Assembly: GCA_035517615.1 (NCBI GenBank)
Contig: DATIYM010000004.1
Location: 25,521-89,520, forward strand
Source of the DNA: AG25 sp035517615
GTDB lineage: Bacteria; Gemmatimonadota; Gemmatimonadetes; Gemmatimonadales; GWC2-71-9
Direction of reading: 5' to 3'
Length of the DNA stretch: 64,000 nt
The first letter of the stretch is position 1. The number at the start of each line of letters is the position of its first letter. The position numbers and the translations under genes were made by a program. Below the pieces are notes generated by a model. The model saw only the letters and a list, made by a program, of their open reading frames with translations, was not told the origin of the DNA and made no database searches. This document shows positions 1-8,042 of the stretch, one piece after another.

Positions 1-594
1 GCCCTCGATCAGGGCGTCACCGTGCCGCGCGTGCTCGAGCAGATCGAGCGCGCGGCGCTCGCGATTCCCGTGGTCATCATGACGTACCTGAATCCGGTGA
101 TCGCCTACGGCGTGGAACGATTTCTCGAGGATGCGAGCGCGGCGGGCGCGTCGGGGCTGCTGTTGACCGATTTTCCCGCGGGCGCCGATACCGAGCTGGA
201 AGCGCGCGTGGCGGCGAGCCCGCTGGCCTTGATCCGGCTGGTCGCGCCCACGACGCGGCCCGAACGCCTGACGCGCGCGATGCAGGGCGCGAGCGGATTC
301 GTGTACCTCATCTCGCGGCTCGGCGTGACCGGAGCGCGCGAGGAAGTCCCGGCCGATCTCGAGACGCACGTGCAGCGGATTCGCGCGGTCACGGATCTGC
401 CGGTCGCCGTCGGGTTCGGCATCGGCACGCCGGCTCAGGCGCGGCGAACGGCCGCCGTGGCCGATGGCGTAGTGGTGGGCAGCGCGCTGATCGACGCGCT
501 CGATAACGGGGGCGTCGCGGCGGGCGCACGCTTGATCACCGACCTCGCCCGCGCGGTGCGCGAGTCGGGCAACCCCGTGGGATCGGCGTCATGA
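1..594 (+). CDS. trpA: Tryptophan synthase alpha subunit, 3' part
   Basis: The reading frame is open from base 1, so the 5' end lies outside the window; about 197 C-terminal residues are present. TrpA cleaves indole-3-glycerol phosphate to indole and glyceraldehyde-3-phosphate, and indole then passes to TrpB. Visible family features are the VVIMTYLNPV strand, the LLLTDFPAG loop, the GFVYLISRLGVTG motif and the C-terminal phosphate-binding GFGIGTPAQ and VVVGSAL segments. The stop codon overlaps the start of the next gene (ATGA), suggesting co-transcription. Identification is firm. Confidence 0.95.
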   Translation, partial: ALDQGVTVPRVLEQIERAALAIPVVIMTYLNPVIAYGVERFLEDASAAGASGLLLTDFPAGADTELEARVAASPLALIRLVAPTTRPERLTRAMQGASGFVYLISRLGVTGAREEVPADLETHVQRIRAVTDLPVAVGFGIGTPAQARRTAAVADGVVVGSALIDALDNGGVAAGARLITDLARAVRESGNPVGSAS

Positions 595-2669
595 AAACCG
601 ATCGGATGGTGGTGGGGTACTCGGTGGCGTTGCGCTGGGTCGGCATGGCGGTGCTCGTCGCCGCGTTGATCGCCGATCCGCGCTGGGTGCATCAGATCCC
701 GGCGGTGCTGCTGCTCATCATCGGCGGTCTCGTACTGCGGGCGCTGCAGATTCCGCTGTCCAAGTATTCCTATCTCACGCAGACCGGCCTCATCGCGCTC
801 GCTGGGTCGCTGGTGATCGGATTGCCCGCGGCGGCGCTGGCCGTAGGCGTGAGCACGTTCTTCGTGGACTGGGGCTGGCTCAGGAAGAGCGGCCGCGCGT
901 CGTCGGTCAACGCGGGACGCGAGGTGATCGCCACGATCGCCGCGTTCGGCGTGTACGCCACGATCCTGCACGTGTCGGGCGTGCCGCCCAGTCTCCATAT
1001 CGACACCCTGCCCGCGCTGTTCTTTTTCGGCCTCGCGTACTTCGTGTTCAGCCGGTTGTTGTTCTACTTCTCGCTCCTGTTCCGCGGCAAGCTCGAGCAG
1101 GGCGAGCGGCTGCTCATGCTGCGGTACGAATGCATCAGCTTCGGCGCCACGATCATCGCCTCCGCCAGCGTGCTCGGCGCCATGACGTACTGGCCGCCGC
1201 TCGCGTGGCTGTTCGCGGCCGCGGCGCTCGGCGCCCTCGGTCTGTTGTTCAAGCAGACCATCGAAGAAGCCATCGCCGCCGAAGAGCTGAACAAGGTCCA
1301 CGCCATGGAGGCGGTGATCACGAGCAACATCAGCCTGGAAGACGCGTTCGCGCGCATCGAGCGGTTGGCGCACCGGCTGGTCGACTGGGGCGACTTCCGG
1401 GTGTACCGGAACCAGGGTACCGCGCCGACGCTCGCGTATCGCGGCGAGATCGGCCGGCGCGAGCGCAGCGAGCCGAGTGCGGACGTGGCCGTGCTCCGAT
1501 CCGAGGTCATCGCCAACGGCGAGACGCTCGTGATCGACGACGCGGTGCGCGACCGGCGCATCAACGACGCGGCGGCGCACGTGCAGAGTCTCATTATCGT
1601 GCCGCTCAAGTTCGGCAGCGACGTGATCGGCACGCTCGAGCTCGAACATCACAAGCGCAAATCCTACCGCGGCAAAGACGTGCAGGCGATTTCCACGTTC
1701 GCGAATCAGCTCGCCACCGCCATGCACATCACCGAGCTGCGGCGGCCGCTGCTCCAGACGGTGGAGCGGCTCAACGCGCAGCTCTCCACGCTGGCGCGCG
1801 CGGCCGAGTCGCTGCGCGAGGCCGCGGGGGGAGTGGCGGGATCGACCGATGCGATCCGCGCGGGCGTCGTGGCCGAAGAAGGGCAGGTGTCGGGCGGGCT
1901 CGAGGCCACCGAGACGCTGGCCCAGGTGTCGCGCCGTATGTGGGAAGACGGCGCCGAGGCGGCCGAGGCGTCGAGCAAGGCGAGCGACGTCGCGACGCGG
2001 AATCGCCAGCAGATTCGCGAGGCGATCGAGCGGCTCGTGGCGCTCAAGACGTTCGTGGGTGAAAGCTCGGCCAAGGTGCAGGGGCTCGGGACGGTGAGCC
2101 GGCGGATCACGGGCTTCATCGCGTCGATTCGCGATCTCGCCGACATGACGAATCTCCTGTCGTTGAATGCCGCGATCGAAGCGGCGCGGGCCGGGGCCCA
2201 CGGCCGCGGCTTTGCGGTGGTGGCCGAAGAAGTGCGCCGCCTCGCCGAGCAGAGCGCCACCGCAGCATCGGAAGCGGGCGAGCTGGTGCAGGACATTCAC
2301 CGCCAGGTGGGTGAAGTGGTGGAGCAGATGCGGCGCGGGCAGGTGAACGTGGGCGGCGTGGAGGAGCTCTCGTCCGCGGCGCTGCGCGCGCTCGACGCGA
2401 TCGTGGAAGCCACGGCCGATGCGACGGGCCATGCGCGCCGGATTGCGGAGGCGGCCACCGAGCAGGACGCGGCGTTCGCGCGGCTGCGCGAGCGGATTCA
2501 CGCCGTGGCGGAGATCGCGGGGAAGAACCGCGTCGAAGTAGACGACGTGGCCACGCGCGCCAACGAGGCGGCCCGGGGTCTCTCCGAGCTCGAGCGTGCC
2601 ACGCGCGAGCTCGAGTCCGTGGCCGCGATGCTGCGCGAGTTGACGCGCGGCTTTGCCAGCGTCGCGTAG
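591..2669 (+). CDS. Membrane-anchored GAF and methyl-accepting-type signalling protein
   Basis: This 692-residue protein has an N-terminal block of several hydrophobic helices (about residues 10-215), a GAF-like sensor domain (about 243-380), a long helical linker, and an MCP-type signalling hairpin with the conserved core NLLSLNAAIEAARAGAHGRG near residue 520. MCP hairpins normally signal to CheA/CheW. The multi-helix N-terminus replaces the usual two-helix periplasmic sensor, so the input is probably membrane-embedded or cytoplasmic (GAF). It overlaps trpA by four bases. No che genes are in the window, and the ligand is unknown. Confidence 0.85.
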   Translation: MKTDRMVVGYSVALRWVGMAVLVAALIADPRWVHQIPAVLLLIIGGLVLRALQIPLSKYSYLTQTGLIALAGSLVIGLPAAALAVGVSTFFVDWGWLRKSGRASSVNAGREVIATIAAFGVYATILHVSGVPPSLHIDTLPALFFFGLAYFVFSRLLFYFSLLFRGKLEQGERLLMLRYECISFGATIIASASVLGAMTYWPPLAWLFAAAALGALGLLFKQTIEEAIAAEELNKVHAMEAVITSNISLEDAFARIERLAHRLVDWGDFRVYRNQGTAPTLAYRGEIGRRERSEPSADVAVLRSEVIANGETLVIDDAVRDRRINDAAAHVQSLIIVPLKFGSDVIGTLELEHHKRKSYRGKDVQAISTFANQLATAMHITELRRPLLQTVERLNAQLSTLARAAESLREAAGGVAGSTDAIRAGVVAEEGQVSGGLEATETLAQVSRRMWEDGAEAAEASSKASDVATRNRQQIREAIERLVALKTFVGESSAKVQGLGTVSRRITGFIASIRDLADMTNLLSLNAAIEAARAGAHGRGFAVVAEEVRRLAEQSATAASEAGELVQDIHRQVGEVVEQMRRGQVNVGGVEELSSAALRALDAIVEATADATGHARRIAEAATEQDAAFARLRERIHAVAEIAGKNRVEVDDVATRANEAARGLSELERATRELESVAAMLRELTRGFASVA

Positions 2670-2687
2670 CTCCCTTACCATTCACGC

Positions 2688-3101
2688 GTGCCGGCACCGG
2701 AGCGCGTCTTCGTGGCATTGGGATCGAACGTCGGTGACCGCGAAGCGCATCTTGCGTACGCCCGCGAGCGGCTCGCCGGGCTGCCGCGCACCCGTCTCAT
2801 CGCCGCTTCCCAAGTCGAGGAGACCGAGCCGCTCGGCCCCGTACCGCAGGGACGCTATCTGAATCAAATGGTGCTGCTCGAAACCACCCTCACACCACTC
2901 GACCTGCTCGAGCGGCTGCACGCGATCGAGGCCGAGCGCGGCCGGCAGCGGACTGTGCGCTGGGGGCCGCGCACGCTCGATCTCGATATCGTGCGATTCG
3001 GTGAGCGGCATGCGCGCGAAGCGAACCTCGTCATTCCTCACCCCGAGCTGCCGAATCGCGCGTTCTGGCAGGCGGAGATCGCCGAGCTCGAACGTGAGTG
3101 A
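2688..3101 (+). CDS. folK: HPPK (folate pathway pyrophosphokinase)
   Basis: FolK transfers pyrophosphate from ATP to 6-hydroxymethyl-7,8-dihydropterin, the step before dihydropteroate synthase. The 137-residue frame begins at a GTG giving the family N-terminus VFVALGSNVGDRE. The pterin/ATP motifs TEPLGPVPQGRYLNQ and WGPRTLDLDIVRFG (with the DLDI metal-binding acids) and the closing IPHPELPNRAFW are all present. The length is slightly short but complete for a monofunctional HPPK. Its end overlaps the panB start by eight bases. Confidence 0.95.
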   Translation: MPAPERVFVALGSNVGDREAHLAYARERLAGLPRTRLIAASQVEETEPLGPVPQGRYLNQMVLLETTLTPLDLLERLHAIEAERGRQRTVRWGPRTLDLDIVRFGERHAREANLVIPHPELPNRAFWQAEIAELERE

Positions 3102-3915
3102 GCCTCAGGCTCCCCGAGGGCTCACGGTCCCGGACCTCACGCGAATGAAGGGGCAGGGGAAGCGCATCGTGGTGCTGACCTGCTATGACGCACTGTTCGC
3201 GCGGTTGCTCGATCAGAGCGGCGTGGATGTGCTGCTCGTGGGTGACTCGGTCGAGCAAGTACTCGGCGGATCGCCGAACACGCTGTCGGCGACGCTCGAG
3301 CAGATGATCTACCATACCACGCTCGTACGGCGCGGTGCGGAGCGGGCGCTCGTGGTGTGCGACATGCCGTTCCTCAGTTATCAGGTGTCGATCGCCGAAG
3401 CGATTCGGAACTGCGGCCGCGTATTGGCGGAGACGGGGTGCAACGCCATCAAGCTCGAAGGCGGCGAAGCCATGGCGCCCACAGTGCGGGCGCTCGTCGA
3501 CGTGGGAATCCCGGTCATGGGGCATCTCGGGCTCACTCCGCAATCCGTACACGCGCTGGGCGGGTATCGCGTGCAGGGTCGCGAACCGGACGCAGCGCGA
3601 CGCTTGCTCGACGACGCGAAAGCGCTGGAAGACGCGGGCGCGTTCGCAATTGTGCTGGAATTGATCCCCGCCACGCTCGCGTCGCAGGTCACGAAGGCGG
3701 TCACGATCCCCACGATCGGGATCGGCGCGGGACCGGCGTGCGACGGGCAGGTGCTGGTGCTGCACGACATGCTGGGCCTGAACGACCAGTTCGCGCCCAA
3801 GTTTCTCAAGCGCTATGCGAGCCTGGCGCAGGACGTGCGTGAGGCGGTCACGTTGTACGGCGATGAAGTACGCGAGGGTCGCTATCCCGGGCCCGAGCAC
3901 TCGATCACGCAGTAG
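3094..3915 (+). CDS. panB: 3-methyl-2-oxobutanoate hydroxymethyltransferase
   Basis: PanB adds a one-carbon unit from methylene-THF to alpha-ketoisovalerate to give ketopantoate, the first committed step of pantothenate synthesis. From the GTG at 3094, which overlaps the folK stop, the protein is 273 residues, normal for PanB. Recognisable segments are IVVLTCYDALFARLLDQ, the metal-binding VLLVGDS, the LEGGE loop, GHLGLTPQSV and TIGIGAGPACDGQVLV. A longer in-frame extension runs back into folK but lacks family similarity. Operon partner of panC. Confidence 0.96.
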   Translation: MSEPQAPRGLTVPDLTRMKGQGKRIVVLTCYDALFARLLDQSGVDVLLVGDSVEQVLGGSPNTLSATLEQMIYHTTLVRRGAERALVVCDMPFLSYQVSIAEAIRNCGRVLAETGCNAIKLEGGEAMAPTVRALVDVGIPVMGHLGLTPQSVHALGGYRVQGREPDAARRLLDDAKALEDAGAFAIVLELIPATLASQVTKAVTIPTIGIGAGPACDGQVLVLHDMLGLNDQFAPKFLKRYASLAQDVREAVTLYGDEVREGRYPGPEHSITQ

Positions 3916-3956
3916 CCGGGAGACGAGCGCTGCAGGAGATCGCGACGCCCGCTGAG

Positions 3957-4802
3957 ATGCGCGCCTGGTCGCGCGCGGAACGGAGCCGCGGCCGGCGCAT
4001 CGGGTTCGTGCCCACCATGGGGTTTCTCCACGAAGGCCACATGCGGTTGGTCGATCGCGCGCGCGATCGCGCCGACCGGGTCGTGCTCTCCCGCTTCGTC
4101 AACCCGCTGCAGTTCGGCCCCACCGAAGACTTCGAGCGCTATCCGCGCGATCTCGAGCGCGATCGGGCGCTCGCGGCGAGCCGGTCGGTGGACTGCTTTT
4201 TCAACCCGGAGACGAAGAGCGTCTATCCCGAGCCGCCGGTCGTGTCGGTGCATCCCGGTCCCGGCGGCGATATCCTCGAAGGGGCCGCTCGGCCCGGCCA
4301 CTTCCGCGGCGTGCTCACGGTGGTGGCCAAGCTGTTTCATTATGTCGAGCCCGATCTCGCCATCTTTGGCCGCAAGGATTACCAGCAGTGTGTGCTGGTG
4401 CGACGGATGGTAGCGGACTTGCATTTCGGACTCGAGCTGGACATCGCGCCGACCGTACGCGAGCTCGATGGCCTCGCGCTCTCATCGCGCAACATCTACC
4501 TGCAGCCCGACGAGCGCCGCGCGGCGCTCGCGCTGTCACGCGCGTTGCGGGCGATCGAGCAGGCATGGCGCCGTGGTCAGGCCGATCCGGCCGCGCTCGA
4601 GCGGAGTGGAGTCGAGGTGCTGTCCGGCCCCGGGGTCACGCCCGAGTATCTCACAGTGCTGGGCGCCGAGCTGCAGCCGATCGCGCGTGCCGACGCGTCG
4701 AGCGTGGTGGTGGTCGCCGCGCGCGTGGGGACGACGCGCCTGATCGACAATGTCGTGCTCGGTGAAGGCATGGCGCACGACGTGGCGGTGCGCAGCGCAT
4801 GA
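3957..4802 (+). CDS. panC: Pantothenate synthetase
   Basis: PanC joins pantoate and beta-alanine with ATP. The family signatures FVPTMGFLHEGHMRL, SRFVNPLQFGPTEDF, IFGRKDYQQ and LALSSRNIYL are intact. From the ATG at 3957 the protein is 281 residues. The strand normally preceding the Met-Arg helix (EIATPAE) is encoded just upstream in frame, so the true start may be a non-ATG codon such as CTG at 3930. The end overlaps yqeK by four bases. With panB this supplies coenzyme A precursors. Confidence 0.95.
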   Translation: MRAWSRAERSRGRRIGFVPTMGFLHEGHMRLVDRARDRADRVVLSRFVNPLQFGPTEDFERYPRDLERDRALAASRSVDCFFNPETKSVYPEPPVVSVHPGPGGDILEGAARPGHFRGVLTVVAKLFHYVEPDLAIFGRKDYQQCVLVRRMVADLHFGLELDIAPTVRELDGLALSSRNIYLQPDERRAALALSRALRAIEQAWRRGQADPAALERSGVEVLSGPGVTPEYLTVLGAELQPIARADASSVVVVAARVGTTRLIDNVVLGEGMAHDVAVRSA

Positions 4803-5296
4803 GCCTGCCGTCCTGGGCGGTGGTGAGCGACGGACGCAAGGCGCACATCGAACGCGTCGCCGAGCTGATCGCGAGCTGGGCCGACGCGATGGACGTGGGC
4901 GAGCGCGAGAAGGCGCGCTGGCTCCGAGCGGCATATCTCCACGATGCGCTGCGCAACGCGAAGCCCGAGAGCGGCATGCAGCATGGCCCGAAGGCCGCGG
5001 AGCGCGCCGAGCAGGAGGGCGAGCGCGATCGCGGCGTGCTCGATGCGGTGCGGTATCATACCATCGGCTACCCGGGGTGGGACGACGTGGGCCGCATGCT
5101 CTATCTGGCCGATTTTCTCGAGCCGGGCCGGGCGTTCAAACGTTGGAAGCGGCGCTCGTGGGCCAACCGCGTGCCGCGCGAGCGCGACGTGGTGCTGCGC
5201 GAAGTGGCGGCGATGCGCCTGCGCCGCGTGATCAAATCGGGGTGGCCGCTCCCCAAAGAGTCGGTGGAATTCTGGAACAGTCTCGCCGCGCGCTGA
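4799..5296 (+). CDS. yqeK: YqeK-type HD-domain hydrolase
   Basis: A 165-residue HD-superfamily protein. The metal ligands are visible as H in KAHIERV (about residue 16), the HD pair in AAYLHDALR, H in MQHGPKAAE, HTIGYPGW and the later LYLADFLEPGR aspartate, which is the arrangement of YqeK. Characterised YqeK proteins cleave diadenosine tetraphosphate symmetrically. It overlaps panC and in turn overlaps the next lipoprotein gene, so it is co-transcribed. YqeK is often linked to nadD or rsfS; here it follows panC. Confidence 0.88.
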   Translation: MSLPSWAVVSDGRKAHIERVAELIASWADAMDVGEREKARWLRAAYLHDALRNAKPESGMQHGPKAAERAEQEGERDRGVLDAVRYHTIGYPGWDDVGRMLYLADFLEPGRAFKRWKRRSWANRVPRERDVVLREVAAMRLRRVIKSGWPLPKESVEFWNSLAAR

Positions 5297-5667
5297 TCGC
5301 GCTGTGCGGCCTCGTGATCGCGTGCCGATCCGATCGGGCACCCGAGCCGTTCAAGATTCCCGGGGAGAGCGGCGCGCACGTCACCGTCGAAGTCTTGAAC
5401 GCGAGCGACAAACCCGGCCTCGCGCGCACCGGCACGCGAGTGCTGCGCCGGGCGGGAATCGACGTGGTGAGCTTCGGGACGGCCACGAGTGCAAACGCGG
5501 AGTCGACCCGCATAGTAGTACGGAGGGGTAGCGCCGCCGTCGCCCAACCGGTGCGCGCGGCGCTCGGCGTGGGGACGATCGCGGTGCAGCTCGATTCGGC
5601 GAAGCTACTCGATGTGAGCGTGTTCCTTGGTGCGGACTTTGCCCCGCGCCTCGACTTCCACCCGTAG
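5242..5667 (+). CDS. Small lipoprotein with LytR C-terminal-like domain
   Basis: The frame can start at GTG 5242 inside yqeK, giving a short basic N-region (SRR), a hydrophobic core and the lipobox LVIAC, so a lipid-anchored mature protein of roughly 110 residues is expected. The rest resembles the LytR C-terminal (LytR_C) domain: VTVEVLNASDKPGLA, an arginine-rich helix, DVVSFG and a final strand SVFLGADF. The domain's role is not established, though it often occurs on envelope proteins. Its last 63 bases overlap the 3' end of the convergent rlmN gene. Confidence 0.75.
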   Translation: MAAPQRVGGILEQSRRALIALCGLVIACRSDRAPEPFKIPGESGAHVTVEVLNASDKPGLARTGTRVLRRAGIDVVSFGTATSANAESTRIVVRRGSAAVAQPVRAALGVGTIAVQLDSAKLLDVSVFLGADFAPRLDFHP

Positions 5668-6693
5668 CTGCCCGCAGGCGGCGCTGATATCGAGGCCGCG
5701 ACTCTTGCGCAGCACCGCATTGACGCCCTTCGCTTTCAGGCGCCGTTCGAACTCCATCATCGTGTTGCGCGAGCTGGGGGTGAGTTCCGGCGCGCCACCC
5801 GGATGAAGCGGCAGGAGATTCACGAGCGCGCCGAGCGGTAACGCCAGTTTCGCCAGCTGATCGGCGTCTTCGGGCGCATCGTTCTTTCCTGCGATCAGCA
5901 CGTATTCGAGTGTGATGCGCCGCTCGAATTGCCCGAGCGCTTTGAGCAGGTCTGGCAGCGGGTATTTCTTCTCGATCGGCATCAAGTCGAGGCGCCGTTC
6001 CGAAGTGGGCGCATGCAGCGACACCGCGAGCCGGAACTGTTCCGTTCGCTGCGCCAGCTCGGCCAGCGCTGGAAGAATTCCGACGGTCGACACAGTGACG
6101 TGCCGCGCGCCGATTCCCAAGCCTTGTGGAGCATTCAGGATCGTCAACGCGGTTGCGACAGCGGGCCAGTTGAGCAGCGGCTCGCCCATGCCCATGAAGA
6201 CCACGTTGGTTGGTTTGTCGTGCGGCCTGCGCAGCACGATCTCGCGCACCTGACCCGCGATTTCGGCCGCGCTCAGGTTGCGGCGGAATCCCATGCGTCC
6301 CGTAGCGCAGAACATGCAGCCCAGCGCGCATCCCACCTGCGACGAGATGCACAGCGTGCGCCGCTTGCCCTCGGGAATGAGCACCGATTCGATCGCTTCG
6401 CCGTCACCAAGCTTCCAGAGGAACTTCTCGGTGCCATCGGTCGACTCCTGATGGGCCGCGAGCTCGAGCCGTGTGAGCGGGAATGCTTGCTCGAGCGCGA
6501 GCCGGAGTGCCACGGGCAGCTCGGTCGCGTCGGACCATGAGGCGACGGGGCGCTGCCACAGGCGCGCGGCCATTTGCTCGAGCCGGTAGCCGGGCTCGTC
6601 GCGCTGGGTGAGCCAGTCGCGCAGCCGGGCCTCACTCGCCTGGGGAGTGAGGCTAAGGAGATCGGTGTCGGAGGCCGGGGGTTGAGCCTGCAC
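5605..6693 (-). CDS. rlmN: Dual-specificity 23S rRNA/tRNA methyltransferase RlmN
   Basis: RlmN is a radical SAM enzyme that makes 2-methyladenosine at 23S rRNA A2503 and tRNA A37. From GTG at 6693 it is 362 residues. The radical SAM cluster motif CALGCMFC lies near residues 122-129, GEPLLNW is the SAM-binding GGE-like loop, and the C-terminal AACGQLR holds the conserved catalytic cysteine. A TACATT box lies 6 bases upstream of the GTG and there is no clear Shine-Dalgarno, so it may be leaderless. Its 3' end runs into the lipoprotein gene on the other strand. Confidence 0.95.
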   Translation of the reverse strand: MQAQPPASDTDLLSLTPQASEARLRDWLTQRDEPGYRLEQMAARLWQRPVASWSDATELPVALRLALEQAFPLTRLELAAHQESTDGTEKFLWKLGDGEAIESVLIPEGKRRTLCISSQVGCALGCMFCATGRMGFRRNLSAAEIAGQVREIVLRRPHDKPTNVVFMGMGEPLLNWPAVATALTILNAPQGLGIGARHVTVSTVGILPALAELAQRTEQFRLAVSLHAPTSERRLDLMPIEKKYPLPDLLKALGQFERRITLEYVLIAGKNDAPEDADQLAKLALPLGALVNLLPLHPGGAPELTPSSRNTMMEFERRLKAKGVNAVLRKSRGLDISAACGQLRVEVEARGKVRTKEHAHIE

Positions 6694-6722
6694 GAGGGGA
6701 ATGTAACCGTTCGTTTTCCGAG

Positions 6723-6728
6723 TAGAAT
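6723..6728 (+). promoter_or_regulatory. Leaderless-type -10 box (TAGAAT-N7-GTG)
   Basis: TAGAATTG followed by NNNTTGTG, with the GTG seven bases after the hexamer. The same block recurs at 6903, 7574, 15259 and, as TACAAT, at 18792. Here the GTG opens a decayed reductase fragment. No consistent -35 element is visible. Confidence 0.6.
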
Positions 6729-6735
6729 TGCTGTT

Positions 6736-6902
6736 GTGACTGCACACCCCGGCGCCGACCTCGCGCGACCCCTGCGCTATTCCATCAACGTCACCTTGGA
6801 CGGTGCTGCGTTCATCGCGTAATGGTGGCGGACCGAAGACTTGCATCGGCGCGCGGTCCAGAACCCACGCAGGCCGATGCGCTCCTCTTTGGCTGGCTGT
6901 GG
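6736..6902 (+). pseudogene. Dihydrofolate-reductase-like (RibD C-terminal family) fragment
   Basis: Starting at the leaderless GTG, the frame encodes a typical family N-terminus, LRYSINVTLDG, then reaches a TAA at 6820-6822. Past the stop the same frame reads EDLHRRAVQN and, after a shift, ADALLFG. These match in order the DELHRHAAEN and ADALLFGRVTYEMM segments of small dihydrofolate-reductase-family proteins. Everything downstream is missing, cut off at the promoter of the next gene. It is therefore a frameshifted, truncated relic. The assignment rests on recall of the family motif order. Confidence 0.7.
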
Positions 6903-6908
6903 TAGAAT
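6903..6908 (+). promoter_or_regulatory. Leaderless-type -10 box for the YdeI-like gene
   Basis: TAGAATTG-TGT-TTGTG: the hexamer ends seven bases before the GTG at 6916, which starts the YdeI-like protein in frame. There is no Shine-Dalgarno between box and start, as expected if the transcript begins at the GTG. Confidence 0.65.
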
Positions 6909-6915
6909 TGTGTTT

Positions 6916-7548
6916 GTGAACAATCGAGCAGTGGCCGACGCGAACACTCTTCCAATCAAGCGTTTCGCGAGCTCCGAAGCTTGGGACGCATGGCTCCGAA
7001 AGCATCACACGAGCTCGCGAGGCGTATGGCTGGAATTTGCCAAGAACGGCCGCCAGCGTCCTCCGCTGTCGCACGCGCAAGCCCTGGAGACTGCACTCTG
7101 TTATGGATGGATCGATGGGCAGACGGCGACCGGCAAGGATGGATGGTGGCGCCAGCGCTTCACACCCAGAGCCCCGCGAAGCAAGTGGTCCAAGATCAAC
7201 TGTGCGGCGGTCGACCGTTTGCTGGCCCAGGGGCGACTCACACCGGCGGGTCTGGCGCAGGTGGATGCCGCCAAGCGCGACGGCCGCTGGAATGCTGCGT
7301 ACGCATCCCAGCGGACGATCACTATCCCCCAGGACTTGCGGGCGGCACTGGTTGCCCGGCCCCGTGCCAGGGAGTTCTTTCAGGCGCTCGACAGCAGGAA
7401 CCGCTATGCGATTCTCTACCGATTGCACGACGCCAAGAAAGCGGAGACGCGCCAGCGGCGGCTGGAGAAGTTCGTTCGTATGCTGGAGGCGGGCGAAACT
7501 GTGCATGAGCGGCCAACCCGCGCTGGCCGCCGCCCAACACGCGCCTGA
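6916..7548 (+). CDS. YdeI/OmpD-associated family protein
   Basis: A 210-residue protein with the hallmarks of the YdeI family: an N-terminal FASSEAWDAWL helix, GVWLEFAK, ALCYGWIDGQ, the FTPRAPRSKWSKIN motif, and a C-terminal helical region with RLEKFVRML that is common in this family (often annotated bacteriocin-protection or YdeI/OmpD-associated). The biochemical function is unknown. The chosen start is the leaderless GTG; the open frame extends further upstream but without family similarity. It sits in the accessory island between rlmN and gltD. Confidence 0.85.
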   Translation: MNNRAVADANTLPIKRFASSEAWDAWLRKHHTSSRGVWLEFAKNGRQRPPLSHAQALETALCYGWIDGQTATGKDGWWRQRFTPRAPRSKWSKINCAAVDRLLAQGRLTPAGLAQVDAAKRDGRWNAAYASQRTITIPQDLRAALVARPRAREFFQALDSRNRYAILYRLHDAKKAETRQRRLEKFVRMLEAGETVHERPTRAGRRPTRA

Positions 7549-7573
7549 AGGTGCCGGCGCCCGTCCTCGGGGG

Positions 7574-7579
7574 TAGAAT
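7574..7579 (+). promoter_or_regulatory. Repeated TAGAATTG-N3-TTGTG promoter block
   Basis: This is the same block as at 6723 and 6903, with GTG at 7587. That GTG opens a frame without recognisable similarity. The recognisable AP2-like protein begins in another frame at 7667 behind a GGAGAA ribosome binding site, so here the block probably acts as an ordinary promoter with an 80-base leader. Confidence 0.5.
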
Positions 7580-7666
7580 TGCGGTTGTGCACCGTACAAC
7601 ACGGCGCCGCAGCTTCGGCGCAATCCGTCGGGCGGCGCGAATCCCAACCTTGTACTTGGAGAAACC

Positions 7667-7930
7667 TTGCGAAAGAAGACTCGGTCCCGTCCCGGTCGCC
7701 AGCGTGGCATTAGCCGCATCGACCAACCCTCCACGCGCACGCACGGCTGGTTCGTGCGGGCCGGATTCTACACGCGCTCAGACGGAGCGTATGCACCGCG
7801 GCACCGGAAGTTCTTCGGGGACGTAACCTACGGCGGCAAGCGGCGTGCTCTGAAAGCCGCGGCCGAGTATCTGGCGATCGTCACGCGGGTTCGGAAGCAG
7901 CGGGCCCGCTCGCAGCGGCGTGCCGCCTAA
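7667..7930 (+). CDS. Small AP2-like DNA-binding protein
   Basis: An 87-residue, very basic protein starting at TTG behind GGAGAA. The core GISRIDQPSTRTHGWFVR, then RKFFGDVTYGGKRRALKAA, resembles the AP2-like domain of small bacterial proteins annotated 'AP2/ERF' (three strands and an amphipathic helix). DNA binding is inferred from that and from the charge. Its stop codon TAA lies inside the first core repeat of the attC site that follows, exactly as in compact integron gene cassettes. Confidence in the frame is good and in the family name moderate. Confidence 0.65.
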   Translation: MRKKTRSRPGRQRGISRIDQPSTRTHGWFVRAGFYTRSDGAYAPRHRKFFGDVTYGGKRRALKAAAEYLAIVTRVRKQRARSQRRAA

Positions 7931-8015
7931 CAAGTGTTGTCCAAGCACTGAGCCGTCGGGCGCGGCTGAGCAACCGAGCGGTGCGGCGCGGCTCAACCGC
8001 GGGCCGTTAGGCGGC
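7922..8015 (+). mobile_element. Integron attC recombination site (complete)
   Basis: A 94-base imperfect palindrome. The outer arms are a perfect 10-base inverted repeat, GCCGCCTAAC (7922-7931) and GTTAGGCGGC (8006-8015), containing canonical core sites RYYYAAC and GTTRRRY. Inner arms GAGCCG (7950-7955) and CGGCTC (7989-7994) form the second pair, leaving a GC-rich central hairpin. The upstream gene stops inside the first core and the next cassette gene starts 27 bases after the second core. Length and layout fit the attC family recognised by integron integrases. No integrase gene is in the window. Confidence 0.8.
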
Positions 8016-8042
8016 AACGAACTTCTCATAGAGTCCTCACAT

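Noticed and set aside
435..2681. A 748-codon open frame on the minus strand opposite the MCP-like gene
   Set aside because: Its composition (His/Arg-rich) mirrors the third-position GC of the real gene and shows no family motifs; long antisense frames are common at this GC content.
7587..7826. Leaderless GTG frame after the 7574 promoter block
   Set aside because: The Arg-rich product has no similarity, and the overlapping AP2-like frame at 7667 has a ribosome binding site and recognisable motifs.
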